A stretch of DNA of 64,000 nucleotides from Maratus speciosus (lineage: Eukaryota; Arthropoda; Arachnida; Araneae; Salticidae): positions 595,955,581 to 596,019,580 of the forward strand of contig OZ010789.1 of the NCBI GenBank assembly GCA_963932465.1, in the 5' to 3' direction. The first letter of the stretch is position 1; each line of letters starts with the position of its first letter. Positions 34,525 to 45,803 of this stretch are shown here, piece after piece. The notes under the pieces were generated by a model. It did not search any database, had not been told where the DNA came from, and saw only the letters and a list, made by a program, of their open reading frames with translations. Both the position numbers and the translations under genes were made by a program.

Positions 34525-35430
34525 ATGATTAAGGTTCGTGACTCACTGGGTAATTTTGTAAACTGTCGCGCTTTGCTGGATAGTGGCAGTGGAGCCTCTT
34601 TCATAAGTGAAAATTGTATGCGTAAATTATGTTTGCCAAGGAAATCTACTATAGTACAGATTACATGTTTATGTTCTTATAATGCTGAATCTAATGAAGA
34701 GGTAAATTTCAATTTTACTCCCCATTTTAATTCTGAAGTGAGATTTGCCACTAGAGCATTTGCGATAAAAAGAATCACATCAAATGTGCCGTATAGATCT
34801 ACTCCTTCAAATATTGTGAATAATTTCAATGATTTAGTCCTAGCAGACCCAATATTCTTTGAATCAAGACCAGTAGATATCTTATTAGGTGTTAACGTTT
34901 TATTAACATTGCTTAAAGGGGAAGTTATAAAAAGAGAAGAAACTCTACCCTTCGCCGTATGTTCTAAACTTGGTTGGATAATTACGGGAACTACCTCTTT
35001 TGATACAAGTCAACGTACATTTTCTGTTAATAATATTCAATTTCAACTAGATGATTTAGTTAAAAAGTTTTGGTCTTTAGATTCCATTCCTGAGCTAGTT
35101 CGAATTTCTAAGGAAGAACAAGAATGTGAAGACCATTTTAAGAGCAATTATTTTCGAAATAGTTCTGGAAGATTTGTTGTGAAACTTCCATTTAACGATT
35201 CTCCATCGCAATTAGGTGATACTAAGGAATTAGACATACAGCGATTTCGTTCTTTGGAACGTAGGCTTTCAAAACAACTGTCTATTTATGAAAACTATCG
35301 AGAGTTTATGAAGGAATATTCGGATTTGAGTCATATGGAACGTATATCCAAATCGGAAAGAATCCCTGTATTTGTTTGTTTTTTTCCTCAGCATGCAGTA
35401 ATTCGTGAATCAAGTACGACGGTAAATTAA
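34525..35430 (+). pseudogene. Protease and linker region of pol, BEL/Pao element 1
   Basis: An aspartic protease motif LLDSGSGASFIS near residue 18 marks the enzyme that would cut the polyprotein. The downstream part includes ILLGVNVLL and SKLGWIITGT, both usual for BEL/Pao pol between protease and reverse transcriptase. The 301-residue frame ends at 35430 by a frameshift, since the reverse transcriptase continues in another frame at once. Confidence 0.85.
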
Positions 35431-36151
35431 GAGTTGTTTTTGATGCCTCTGCTAAATCTACCTCTGGAGTATCCTTGAATGATATTCTAATGGTCGAACC
35501 CCGTATACAACAGGAACGTCTTCCAATTCTTTTAAGATTTAGAGCTTTGCCTATTGTTGTACGAGCAAATATAGAGAAAATGCTTAGAAAAATCTTGATT
35601 AATCCAGAAGATAGAGAATTTTTAAGGATTTTTGGAGAGAGAATTCCCAGGATCCGTTAGAGGAATATCATTTAACAGCAGTCACTTATGGTACGGCATC
35701 TGCTCCGTTTCTTTCTATTAGAGCTCTTCATCAGCTTGCCTTAGATGAGAAAAACGATTTTCCTTTGGCATCTGCAGCCGTGTTGAAAGATTTTTATGTA
35801 GATGATTTTCTGTCTGGTGGCCAGAATGAGGAAGAAGTTGTGGAACTAATTAGTCAGTTGACATTATTAATGAAACGAGGTGGCTTTAATTTTCGAAAAT
35901 GGATTTCAAATGTACCTAAAGTACTGAGGAATATTTCTGAAGAATGTAAGGAAAGTACAGACGCATTGCTCTTGACTAATGATGGCGGGATAAAAATTTT
36001 AGGAATTCAATGGAATTTAACGGGTGATTTCTTTTGTTTCACTGCTTTAGGCCATGAGAAAAAGGACAAATATTCTAAAAGAGATATTTTGTCAGAAGTT
36101 GCGAAGGTGTTTGATCCACTAGGCTTGCTTTCCCCTGTGTTGTTTTCATGA
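35420..36151 (+). pseudogene. Reverse transcriptase, BEL/Pao element 1, broken
   Basis: This is the RNA-dependent DNA polymerase of the element. LRVVFDASAKS opens the domain near 35430. YGTASAPF lies near 35690. The catalytic box YVDD lies at about 35796-35807 within FYVDDFLSGG. A stop or frameshift at about 35660 breaks it between the fingers and the palm core, and the expected segment around the first catalytic Asp is degraded (VRANIEKM where ADIEKM is usual). C-terminal landmarks GFNFRKWISN and ILGIQWN are intact. Confidence 0.88.
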
Positions 36152-36729
36152 AGGTACTGCTGCAAGACTTGTGGAAGTTTTCACTTACCTGGGACGAGTC
36201 AATTACTGAAGAACATGGTAAACGGTGGACATCTTTTCGGAATGATTTAAAGGTAATTTCTAAGTTGAATGTTCCTCGATTTGTATTAGCTGCAGATAAG
36301 ATAAACCTTCAAATTCACGCCTTTTGTGATGCGTCTGAAAAAACATATTGTGCAGCAATATATATGCGCTCAGTTTCTCAGAATGAGAAAATCACCGTAA
36401 ATCTTTTGACATCTAAAACTAAGGTCGCACCCATTAAGTCCATCCCAAGGCTGGAACTTTGTTCAGCACTTCTTTTGACAAATTTGCTAAAAGATGTTTT
36501 GGATCACTTAAGTCTCAAGGAGTGTGAAGTATTTGCGTGGACTGATTCTAAGGTTGCGTTGTCATGGCTTTCTTCAGAGCCTCATAGATGGCAAACCTTT
36601 GTAGCAAACCGTGTTGCTAAAATCCAAGAAACACTGCCTAATATTTCGTGGAATCATATTCGCGGGCTTGAAAATCCAGCTGACAGCGGAACAAAGAGGT
36701 ATGCTACCATCGGAATTAGTGAATTGTGA
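36148..36729 (+). pseudogene. RNase H region, BEL/Pao element 1
   Basis: This would remove the RNA strand after reverse transcription. The frame begins directly after the reverse transcriptase by a shift. IHAFCDASEKTYCAAIYMRS carries the first catalytic Asp, IPRLELCSALLL the Glu, and FAWTDSKVALSWL the next Asp. It ends RGLENPADSGT then a frameshift near 36700. The catalytic residues are still present. Confidence 0.88.
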
Positions 36730-38355
36730 GCTATGGTTTCATGGTCCTAAATGGTTAAGAGAGCCATGGGATAAACCGTCTAATTAATCATTTGAAGGCA
36801 AGGATGTACAAGAAATTATCCTAAAGGAAGAAAGAAGAAATTGTGTTGTAAATATTTCTAAACTTAATGATTATCATCTGATTTTCAGATATTCTTCTTG
36901 GAATGGACTAGTACGAATCGTCGCGTGGTGCTTAAGATTTGTAGACAATGCAAGAAAGTCGTTATAAAATCGAGTAAATAGTTTTCTCGTAGTCTTAGAG
37001 TTTTCAAATTCCACAACAAAAATTCTGAAAATAGTCCAAAACGAGTGTTTCCATGATGAAATATCTGATTTAAGTCATCACAAATCTTTAAAATCTTTAA
37101 GTAAACTTTTGTCTTTAAACCCATTCCTGGATCATAATTGTATTTTGCGTGTTGGTGGAAGATTGAGACATGCTAATGTTTCAGAAGATCAGAAACACCC
37201 AATATTATTGCCTAAGACACATCATGTAACTGCATTAATTATCAAACTTTATCATATAACTTATTTACATGCTGGCCCACTGCTTCTTTTAGCTGTTCTT
37301 CGAACCAATTTCTGGATTTTAAGTGGTCGAGATGCAGTAAGAAAAATAGTGAGGAGTTGTTTAAAGTGTTTTCATGCTTCACCATCTGTTGGCACTCAAA
37401 TAATGGGAGGTCTTCCCGCCATACGTGTTAGTCCAAGTCGTCCATTCTCAAAGACTGGAATTGATTATGACGGCCCATTTATGTGCAAGGAGAGAAATCG
37501 TAGAAATATCAAGTCGTTTAAGAGTTATATTTCTATTTTTATTTGTTTTTCAACTCGTGCTATTCATCTTGATTTGGTTTCGGATTTGACAGCTTCCACA
37601 TTTTTGGCTGCTCTGAAAAGATTTGTTGCCCGTAGAGGTAAACCAGCTGAGTTGGTCAGTGATTGCGTAGGAAATTTCAAGGGTGCAAGTAGGGAACTGC
37701 GTGAGTTATACAATTCCGTATCCTCCATTAGTAAGGATCAAACATTACAGAATTATGTGGCTAATGAAGGTATCATCTGGAATTTTAATCCCCCTTCTGC
37801 TCTACATTTTGGTGGGCTGTGGGAAGCTAACATAAAATCTGTGAAATACCATCTACGTAGAACAATGGGAAATTCGCTATTTACAATTGAAGAATTATCT
37901 ACATTATTGTCACAAATTGAAGCCTGTTTGAACTCTAGACCTTTATGTCCTCTGTCGAACGATCCAAGTGATCCAGCCCTGATACCAGGTCATTTTTTGA
38001 CTGGTGCTGTCTTGACAGCTATTAAAGTACTTGACGTTTCTGAAATTCCACCTAATATACTTCGCCGTTGGCAATTAATCCAGAGAGTATTTCAGCACTT
38101 CTGGAAGCGATGGAATGGTGAGTATTTGTCTCAACGCCAGCAACGTCCCAAGTGGTTGCGTTCGACAGCAAATTTAAATATTGGTGACTTAGTGCTAATT
38201 AAAAATGAACTTCTTCCCCCTCTTCAGTGGAAGTTCGAAGAATTATTCAGACATTTCCGGGCCATGACGGTCATGTGAGAGTCGCCATAGTATGAACTGC
38301 TGCCAGAAATTTTAAACGAGCGGTTCATAAACTCTGTCCTCTGCTCGTTCATTAA
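36730..38355 (+). pseudogene. Integrase, BEL/Pao element 1
   Basis: The enzyme inserts the DNA copy into the host genome. The N-terminal part (36730-37108) is broken by stops. The long open frame 37109-38278 (389 residues) includes RVGGRLRHANVSEDQKHPIL, a zinc-binding part ending SCLKCF, and the catalytic core. The three acids lie in GIDYDGPF, SDCVGNFKG and HFGGLWEANIKSVK. SDCVG replaces the usual SDNG. A frameshift near 38260 precedes the usual C-terminal tail, which ends at 38355 before the polypurine tract TTCAAGGCCTGGGG (38399-38412). Confidence 0.9.
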
Positions 38356-38412
38356 CAGTAAGACATATATAACTCTTTCATTTTTACCCCTTGAAGATTT
38401 CAAGGCCTGGGG

Positions 38413-38650
38413 TGTATCTTCGAAATTTATTTATCGTCTGCCAAGGCTCAGAGCGAGTATTTTTGTGTAAGTTTAATTTGCAACAAATGACAACGTTCCT
38501 TTTTGTTGACATGTAATTTATTCTATTCTAAGAGTTGTGAAACCAAGAGAGTTTATAATTAAACGTGTCATACAGTTCATTTTGTTATTTATTAAGTGTT
38601 GTGAGTTATTGACGAGTTTGTGTTTATTTAATTTCAACCAATTCGCTACA
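38413..38650 (+). repeat. 3' LTR of BEL/Pao element 1
   Basis: It begins TGTATCTTCGAAATTTATTT and ends CGCTACA. It is preceded by a purine-rich tract and followed by the duplicated AGGTA. The open frames at 38518-38814 and 38537-38890 run through it and are not element genes. Confidence 0.92.
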
Positions 38651-38659
38651 AGGTATATT

Positions 38660-38850
38660 CTGTTGATTTGCATATCTGACAAACAAGACACTAATCGCCA
38701 AAAAGACAGTTTGAGTAAATTATGGTCAACGGTTGTCACTCCAAAGGGCTCAATGGGCACAGCAAGTTGTGAATTTACGCCAAAGGTCTTGGATTCGACT
38801 TTCAGCCAAGACACTTTTCACTCAGTTCAAAAAGAAATTTCAAAATGTAT
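38660..38850 (+). CDS. Possible host exon flanking BEL/Pao element 1
   Basis: Just beyond the 3' target duplication the sequence is less A+T-rich than its surroundings and open on the plus strand. It reads SDKQDTNRQKDSLSKLWSTV, then VTPKGSMGTASCEFTPKVLD, then STFSQDTFHSVQKE, with no stop until 38890. Before the retrotransposon arrived, the local sequence would have read GCGTTACTCAGGTATATTCT, with a CAG that could be a splice acceptor. A weak GTATTA donor lies near 38847. The minus strand is also open here. I do not recognise the protein. If real, it is an internal exon and the element sits at its upstream border. Confidence 0.28.
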
Positions 38851-38959
38851 TATATGTTTAACAATCAGTATATTTGAGTTTATAATTTAGTTTAATTTTT
38901 CTGCTCAGTATGTTTTGAGTCTTCTGATTGATTTAAAGGTAATCTCAGACAAATGTACA

Positions 38960-41085
38960 CCTATTTCATTTTAGGTAGATTTCGTATGAAATACTACCTA
39001 TTGGGATCGTTCCTATGTTGGAATGTCTGAAAAATTTTTGCAGATCTACACCGATCATGACTCCTAGAACCCAAAACCACCCTCAGTAAAAAACTTTATC
39101 TATCTATCTATCTATCTATATATATATATATCTATATATATATATATATATATATATATCACTTTCTTCTGGACACGATAACTTTCGTAATTCTGCACCA
39201 ATCTCTTCCAAACTGTTACATAAAATCAAAGGGCATAAAATCTCGGTCAAGTTCGTTAATGGGCAAAATCGGACCAAGGGGATGGAAATAGGGAGGGGTT
39301 TTGTGAAAACAGAAAACCCCCCATAACTTCTTAATTTTTGTACATATCAAATCAGTTTAAAGTTTTTATTACTTCTAAAAATAGGGCCAAAATTTTATGT
39401 ATAACAGATTTTTGATAAAGTTAAAAATGGGATCAAGGGGCGCAAAAAAATAGGGTTTTTGGGAGAAAAAAATTCATACCTTCGTCAATTCTCAAGATAT
39501 CAATTCCAATTAATTTTATTATAAATCTCCATAATATTATCTACAACTTTTATATTCACAAGTTTTTGATAGGACCAATTCGTACCGCAAAAAAAAAAAA
39601 AAAACGAAAACAAAAAGGGGGTTTGAAGAAGTAAAAAATCCATAACTCCGTCAATTCAAAAGATATAAAATCCCCATGAATTTATCATATATCTTCTTAA
39701 TATTGTCTACAACATCTATATAGACAAGTTATGGATAGGACCAATTCTTACAGCAAAAACAAATTAAAAATACATAGCGGTTGAAGAAAAAAATCATCTA
39801 AGTAAGGGTGTAGTCAAATCCAAAGTGCGTATTTTCTGACTCATTTTACAATTCATTTTTGCTCTCAAAGGCTTCCAATTGGTACGTTTTCTTACTCAGA
39901 AACTATATAATGTACCGTAAGGGTCGATGTTTTGATAGAGGCAGAATATATATTAAAAAATGCTGTTAAAGTGGGCGTTTTGAACCGAATTTCCCGAAGC
40001 GGATTGTGTTGGAAAAATCATTGCAAAAGGATGCACTCAAATCCAAACTGCTTATTTTCTGACTCATTTTTAAATTCATTTTTGCTCTCAAACGCATTTA
40101 ATTGGTAGATTCGTTTATTCAGAAACTATATAATGTACCGCAATGATAGATTTTTTGATAGAGGCAGAATATATTTCAAAAAATTATGTCAAAGTGGGCA
40201 TTTTGAACGGAATTTCCCGAAGCAATTGTGTTATCACTTTCTTCTGAACACGATAACTTCCGCAATTCTGCACAAATCTCTTCCAAACTGATACATAAAA
40301 TCAAGGGACATAAAATCTCGGTCAAGTTCGTTAATGGTCAAAATCGGACAAAGGGGATGGAAATAGGAAGGAGTTTTGTGAAAACCGAAAAAAACCCATA
40401 ACTTCTTAATTTTTGTACATATCAAACCAGTTTAAAGTTTTTATTACTTCTAAAAATAGCGCCAAAAATTCCAGCATCACATATATTTGATAAAATTTAA
40501 AATAGGCTCAAGGGGCGCAAAAAATAGGGTTTTTGGGAGAAAAAAATGCCTTACTTCGTCAATTCTCAAGATATCAATTCCAATTAATTTTATTATAAAT
40601 CTCCTTAATATTATCTACAACTTTTATATTCACAAGTTTTTGATAGGACCAATTCGTACCGCAAAAAAAATTTAAAACGAAAACAAAAGGAGGGATTGAA
40701 GAAGTAAAAAATTCATAACTCCGTCAATTCAAAAGATATAAAATCAACATAAATTTATCATATATCTTCTTAATATTGTCTACAACATCTAGATACACAG
40801 GTTTTGGATAGGACCAATTCTTACAGAAAAAACAAATTAAAAATACATAGCGGTTGAAAAAAGAAATCATCTAAGTAAGGGTGTATTCAAATCCAAACTG
40901 TCTATTTTCTTACTCATTTTTAAATCCATTTTTGCTCTCAAACGCATCCAATTGCTAGATTGTCTTATTCAGAAACTATATAATGTACAGTAATGATCGA
41001 TTTTTTGATAGAGGTAGAATATATTTCAAAAAATGATGTCAAAGTGGGCATTTTGAACAGAATTTCCCGAACCGATTGTGTTAGA
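38960..41085. repeat. Tandem duplication of a ~1,075-bp dispersed repeat
   Basis: It opens with GTATGAAATACTACCTATTG and a (CTAT)n/(TA)n microsatellite. The string CACTTTCTTCTGGACACGAT at 39160 recurs as CACTTTCTTCTGAACACGAT at 40235, a period of about 1,075 bp. The long shared body includes AAATCTCGGTCAAGTTCGTT and CTCAAGATATCAATTCCAAT. A shorter internal block with TATTTTCTGACTCATTTT and CCAATTGGTA-like text occurs three times (about 39820, 40030 and 40880). The open frames at 40234-40425 and 40487-40675 are accidental. Confidence 0.85.
39091..39160. repeat. (CTAT)n / (TA)n microsatellite
   Basis: ATCTATCTATCTATCTATAT grades into a long TA run directly before the first 1,075-bp unit. The same junction is absent before the second unit, so the microsatellite belongs to the edge of the repeat. 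Confidence 0.9.
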
Positions 41086-41089
41086 AACG

Positions 41090-41633
41090 AAAAATATTGC
41101 CCTACTGAGAAAATAATTGTTTATTAATCAAGTTTTAATTAATTGAAAGAAAAATAAAAACACAGGTCGCTTATAAATCTTTTCAAAAATCACGTCAGCA
41201 TGTTTCATATATATATATATTTTTTTTATTAAAAATTAATCTGAAAATGTGCCAGAAAATTTCGAGTTGTTGAGTATGGAAAAATATTTTTTTAATATCG
41301 CCTTAACATGATTCTGATAAAAACCATCTATTTTATAAAAAGGAAATAAAAACTCGTCAAAAGCAGACGGATAAAACTGTTAAAGTGGATTTATATCTAA
41401 TAATGATTTAGTTTTTGTTGGTGAAATTAGTATACTTAACTTCGAAATCTACCTCTGCCTGTAGGCCGGGCCGGCAGGGATTTTTTTTAAATACATAAGT
41501 AAAAGGTTTGCGGGGATTTAATGTCACAATTTCTAGAGTGATCTTCGCCATATTTAAATATATAGATTTGCAATTAAAAAGGCAAATATTACGATAATCG
41601 TACAGCTTTAAAACTTTGATCGTATAAAAACGG
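41090..41633. other. A+T-rich DNA, nothing recognised
   Basis: Nothing gene-like. A short G+C-rich blip GGCCGGGCCGGCAGGGA lies at 41465-41481 and is unexplained. This is the left flank of BEL/Pao element 2. Confidence 0.5.
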
Positions 41634-42077
41634 TGTTGCGTTTCATCGCTGCTCCTATGGTCTTAATTATAATCGTTCTTATTTTGCGCTTCGCGCAGAC
41701 GATATCTTTTTGTTGACAAATGAATGTTTTTAGAACTTCATGAACTGAACTGTAGCTACAAAATTTTATGATGTAAGATTTATTGAAACAAAAGTATGTT
41801 CGCGAAAAGTTATGTGTTTTTGTGTTTGTGATGTTAAAATATATTGCTGTTATGTCTATAATTTGTCTCTGCCATTACTCTTCTTACACAGAATGAACTT
41901 TTATTCCAGAGAAATTTAAATTAGCCTTTTACTCCCGATAAGATTAACTTATGTAAGCCTATTCCATTTGTATGATTAAATAGTTATATTTTAAACTGTG
42001 AAATGAATATTGATAATTTAATATCAACATAATAATATTGAACATAAAATTTCATAAACGGGGACTAGAATCAATAT
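41634..42077 (+). repeat. 5' LTR of BEL/Pao element 2
   Basis: It starts TGTTGCGTTTCATCGCTGCT and ends GGGGACTAGAATCAATAT. The 3' LTR begins TGTTGCGTTTTATCGCTGTT and ends with the same string. A likely primer-binding site, TGGCATCCAACTGCTGGGAT, lies four bases inside; the tRNA was not assigned. Confidence 0.9.
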
Positions 42078-42137
42078 TATTTGGCATCCAACTGCTGGGA
42101 TACAATACGATATTATTTAAGAAAGTAAAATAAGATA

Positions 42138-43405
42138 ATGGAACAAATTAAAAAATTACGCACTGCATTAAGAAGCGCTTTTACGCGAATTGCTAATTTA
42201 CTTGTGAACAGATTAAATGATGAAGATAAAGATATCGAAGGAATTGAGGTTTTATATGCCCAATTAGATAAAAAATGGGCAGATCTAAAACCAAAAGAAA
42301 GAGAAATTTTAGATCTTCTTTTGAACGATCAATCATGTTCTCAAGAAAATTACGATAAAGAATACGAAAGTTTTAGTGTGTATGAAGTGAAATTTATTAA
42401 GTTAAAAACTAAAGTAAAAAAAAAAAAAATGTTAAAGGTTTCCCAGTCACAAAGTATTACAAAACAGAAGTTTAAACTTCCTAAGATAGAATTTAAATTA
42501 TTCGGGGGAGATGTTAAAGATTGGTTGGCCTTTTGGGCTTAGTTTGAAAAAATACATAACGATTCTGAAATCGCAATAGAAGATAAATATCAATATTTGT
42601 TGCATGCAACATTAAACGGTTCAAGGGCTAGAGAAATTGTCGAATCGTACCCCGCTTCTGGTGATAGTTATGAAAATGTCATTGAATGTTTAAAGGCTCG
42701 TTTTGGTCGTACTGATACGTAAATAGAAACTTATATAAGAGAAGTGCTTTCTTTAATCATGAATAATACAACGGGAAAAGGTCCAAGAATTTCTCTTTTT
42801 AAACTGTACGACAAAATTAAAACATATTTAAGATCATTAAAAATGTTAGGTATTTCAAGTGAACATTACTCTGCAATTCTTTATCAATTTATTGAATCGT
42901 TCTTGCCTGTACAAACATTGAGAATTTGGAAAAGAGATTTAAATTCCATTACTTTAAATTCAAAACATGGAAGTAATAATAAGTTAGATTGCTTGATGAA
43001 ATTGTTTGGCACGAAATCGAAAGCGAAGAAAAAGTCCGTTTGGCGAGAAGTGGGTTTAATCTAGAAAATGTAAACAAAAATATTTATCCTGCGTCCACTA
43101 GGCGAGACAGAGACATTCCAACGGCTACGGAATTATATAATTCATCGAAAATGAAAAGGGAAACGTGTGTTTTTTGTAACAAGTCACATTTAAGTACGGA
43201 ATGTAGACATGCTAATGGCTTATCTCATGAAGAGAAAAAACAAATATTAATGAAAAAGGGGGCTTGTTTTAAATGTTTAGAGATAAGAAAACACATATCC
43301 CGGTTTTGTAAAACGAAAATACCACCCTGTGATTGCGGTAGATTACATTTCAAAATAATGTGTCCAGCAAAAAATAATAATGAAGACCCGATTATGGAAA
43401 AGTAA
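42138..43405 (+). pseudogene. gag region of BEL/Pao element 2, broken
   Basis: The start at 42138 leads a 134-residue lysine-rich N-terminal part reaching KLPKIEFKLFGGDVKDWLAF. A stop (at 42540) follows directly, where WxxF of the BEL/Pao gag core is expected to continue. The next parts (about 42545-42720 and 42744-43064) carry YLLHATLNGSRAREIVESYP and further gag text in other frames. A zinc-knuckle region at 43160-43370 shows CVFCNKSHLSTEC, then CFKCLEIRKHISRFC and CDCGRLHFKIMC. The final frame ends at 43405. Confidence 0.87.
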
Positions 43406-44285
43406 GATATCGAAATTAAAAAAGACACTGTTTTATCCAATAAAACAAGTACTCGCCACATACTTTTACAAACGCTTATTCTCCGCCTTAGATGTAATAA
43501 TAAGATGAAATATATAAGAATATTAAGTGACTCAGGCAGCAGTAAATCATATTTATCAGTTTTTGAACTAGCCGAGATGGGATATAAATGCATAGGGAAA
43601 GATAAATTGACGCATAGTTTATTCGGTGGCATCATCGCATAAGAAGTATTTGATAAGTCGGGGCGACTTCTTTGATAATTATCGCTGTCGTGTCGAAGTA
43701 TTAGATCAAGAAAAAAATTGTTCGGACATTCCTAAAATTCCTCGTGGCATATCTATAAGTGAAATTAAGAAACAAAAAATCTTTCTCTCTGATTTGAATA
43801 ACCAAGTTGAATTGCTATATGAATTTTCACTTAACGAAATTCATGGGCTTATAGATCCTGATGTAGCAGGAAAGTTGTACACCGGAAAAATAAAACAACT
43901 TATTTCTGGTTTAGTAGTAATGGAAACACGTCTTGGTTGGACTATGATAGGAAAACCTGTCATGTTTAATTTATCCGATAGCACGAGCAGCGTTAAGTCA
44001 CTACATGTAAATGATGCAAAAATTTCACATTTATGGCGGCTAGACACACTTGGAATTCTCGATCCTGGTGAAAGAGGAAACAAACAGGAAATCGAAAAAG
44101 CAACCGAAGAACATATTAATATAAATATAAAAATAGATGCAGAAGGAAGGTACGAAGTGAACCTCCCAATGATTGAAACCATCCTCCATTGCCAACTGGT
44201 TGAAAAATCGCTGAACAACGATTAAGAAGTTGTGTTGAATTATTAAAGAAAACGGGAACGTTGCAAGAGTATGAAGATGTATTAA
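43406..44285 (+). pseudogene. Protease and linker of pol, BEL/Pao element 2
   Basis: The protease active-site region reads ILSDSGSSKSYLS near 43520, with SDSGS in place of the more common LDSGS. A frameshift near 43630 leads to the 199-residue frame 43626-44225. It contains GLIDPDVAGKLYTGKIKQLI and TRLGWTMIGKP, a normal BEL/Pao linker. The frame ends at 44225, and the reverse transcriptase continues in another frame. Confidence 0.82.
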
Positions 44286-45130
44286 AAGAATGAATACAAG
44301 AAGGCCTTATTGTAGAAGTTAAGGACTCCTGTAACGACGAAATGGAGCATTACTTACCACACAGATCTGTGATTAAAGAAGATTCTGCTACAAGAGTTAG
44401 AGCAGTCTTTGATGGTTCAGCAAGACAAAAAGAATCACCTTCAATCAATGACTGTTTAGAGAAAGGTCCTAATATTGTAGAACTCATTACGGCTATTTTA
44501 AATAAATTTCGATTGAAGACAATTGGCGTGATTGCGGATATTCAAAGAGCTTTTCTACAAATTGGTTTGTTTGAGCTAGATAGACCATTTCTGAAATTTT
44601 GATGGTGGGAGGAAGGTGACCCTGAAAAGTTAAAAATTTTCCAGCATAAAAGGGTTGTTTTCGGCCTTACATGTTCGCCTTATTTGCTTGGTGCAACTAT
44701 CTGATATCATTTGAAGAAGGTACCTTCTAGATTGAAAGAAACAGCAGATAAGTTGTTAAAGTCTTTTTACGTAGATAACTGCGTCACTAATGTAGAAAAC
44801 CATGAACAGCTTGAAAAAATTATTGAAAAATCCAAACTTATTTACCAAAATGATAAATTTAATCTTAGAGGGTGGGAGTATAATCTCCATAAAACAGAAA
44901 CAGAAAACTTTACGTTATTAGAAGACAAGGATGTTCCAGTTTTGGGACTGATGTGGAATTTGAAATCTGATACTTTGAAAATAGATCTACGAAAATTTTT
45001 TGAAGACTACTATTGTAACGAAAAGAACAATTCTGAGTGCTGTTCATAGAATTTTCGATCCCATCGGATTCACGTGTCCTGTCATCTTCGGGCCACAGAT
45101 TCTCCTTCAAAAATGTCGGAAATTCCAAGT
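44286..45130 (+). pseudogene. Reverse transcriptase, BEL/Pao element 2, broken
   Basis: MEHYLPHRSVIKEDSATRVR opens the region at 44342. RAVFDGSARQKESPS, VIADIQRAFLQIGL (first catalytic Asp) and VFGLTCSPYLLG follow, with stops after FLKF and after GATI. The active-site box is YVDN at about 44770, where YVDD is usual, so the last Asp is changed. RGWEYN and VLGLMWNL follow before a frameshift near 45000. Confidence 0.88.
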
Positions 45131-45803
45131 TTCATGGGATGCTGAATTGCCTGAATCTATTGCGAAGAAATTTGAAAAATGGCGAAAGGATGTCTCTAAA
45201 TTAAAGGAAATAGAAATCCCTCGTTGTATTATTTCCAATTATGATGCACCAGAAAATCAATCTATGCACATATTCTGCAATGCAAGCAAGAATGTATATT
45301 CTACATGTATATTTTTAAGATGTGCGACTAAAAATACAATATCTTGTCAGCTTGTACAGTTTAAGTGCAGACTTGCTCCAATGAAAACCATTTCTATTCC
45401 TCGATTGCAACTACTTTCCTGTAATATAGGAGCTAGACTTACACAGAGTGTGATACACGATCTTCAGTTGAAACATCGATTATGGAAACCGATTATAGAA
45501 GCACGACTTCCGGGAGATCGTATAAAAGAAGCTGCAGTATTCGAAGTTGTAGGAACTGACTACGCCGGTCATTTACTTCTTCGAGGAGGTCAGAAAGCTT
45601 GGATACTTATTTTCACATGCGCTATCTACAGAGCCATACATTTAGAGATAGCCACATCTTTATCGACTGACAACTTTTTGCAAGCATTTAGAAGATTTAT
45701 AGCAGGAAGAGGTAGACCTGCTATAGTATATAGTGACAATGGGAAAAATTTTACGGGTGCTGAAAATTTGCTTAAGAAAATCGATTGGGATGTCTTTTGT
45801 TAG
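45000..45803 (+). pseudogene. RNase H fragment joined in frame to integrase core, BEL/Pao element 2
   Basis: The open frame of 267 residues starts in the thumb/RNase H region. MHIFCNASKNVYSTCIF should carry the first RNase H acid, but Asn replaces Asp. RLAPMKTISIPRLQLLSCN follows. Within about 25 residues the text jumps to ARLPGDRIKEAAVFEVVGTD, the start of the integrase core. In element 1, PRLEL and GIDYDGPF lie about 1,010 bp apart; here PRLQL and GTDYAGH are about 155 bp apart. So roughly 850 bp, including the rest of RNase H and the integrase zinc-binding domain, are missing. The core continues with YSDNGKNFTGAENLLK and stops at 45803. Confidence 0.85.

Larger units (their letters stand above)
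32765..38650 (+). mobile_element. BEL/Pao LTR retrotransposon 1, complete but inactive
   Basis: The element has two LTRs (32765-32998 and 38413-38650) in direct orientation. AGGTA is duplicated outside (32760-32764 and 38651-38655), the 5-bp duplication usual for BEL/Pao. Between them lie gag, aspartic protease, reverse transcriptase, RNase H and integrase, in that order, on the plus strand. All reading frames are broken by stops and shifts. The LTR pair is similar but not identical, so the insertion is old enough to have decayed. Confidence 0.95.

Noticed and set aside
39160..41085. LTR pair of a retrotransposon
   Set aside because: The ~1,075-bp repeats are in direct tandem with no internal coding region, and lack TG...CA ends.
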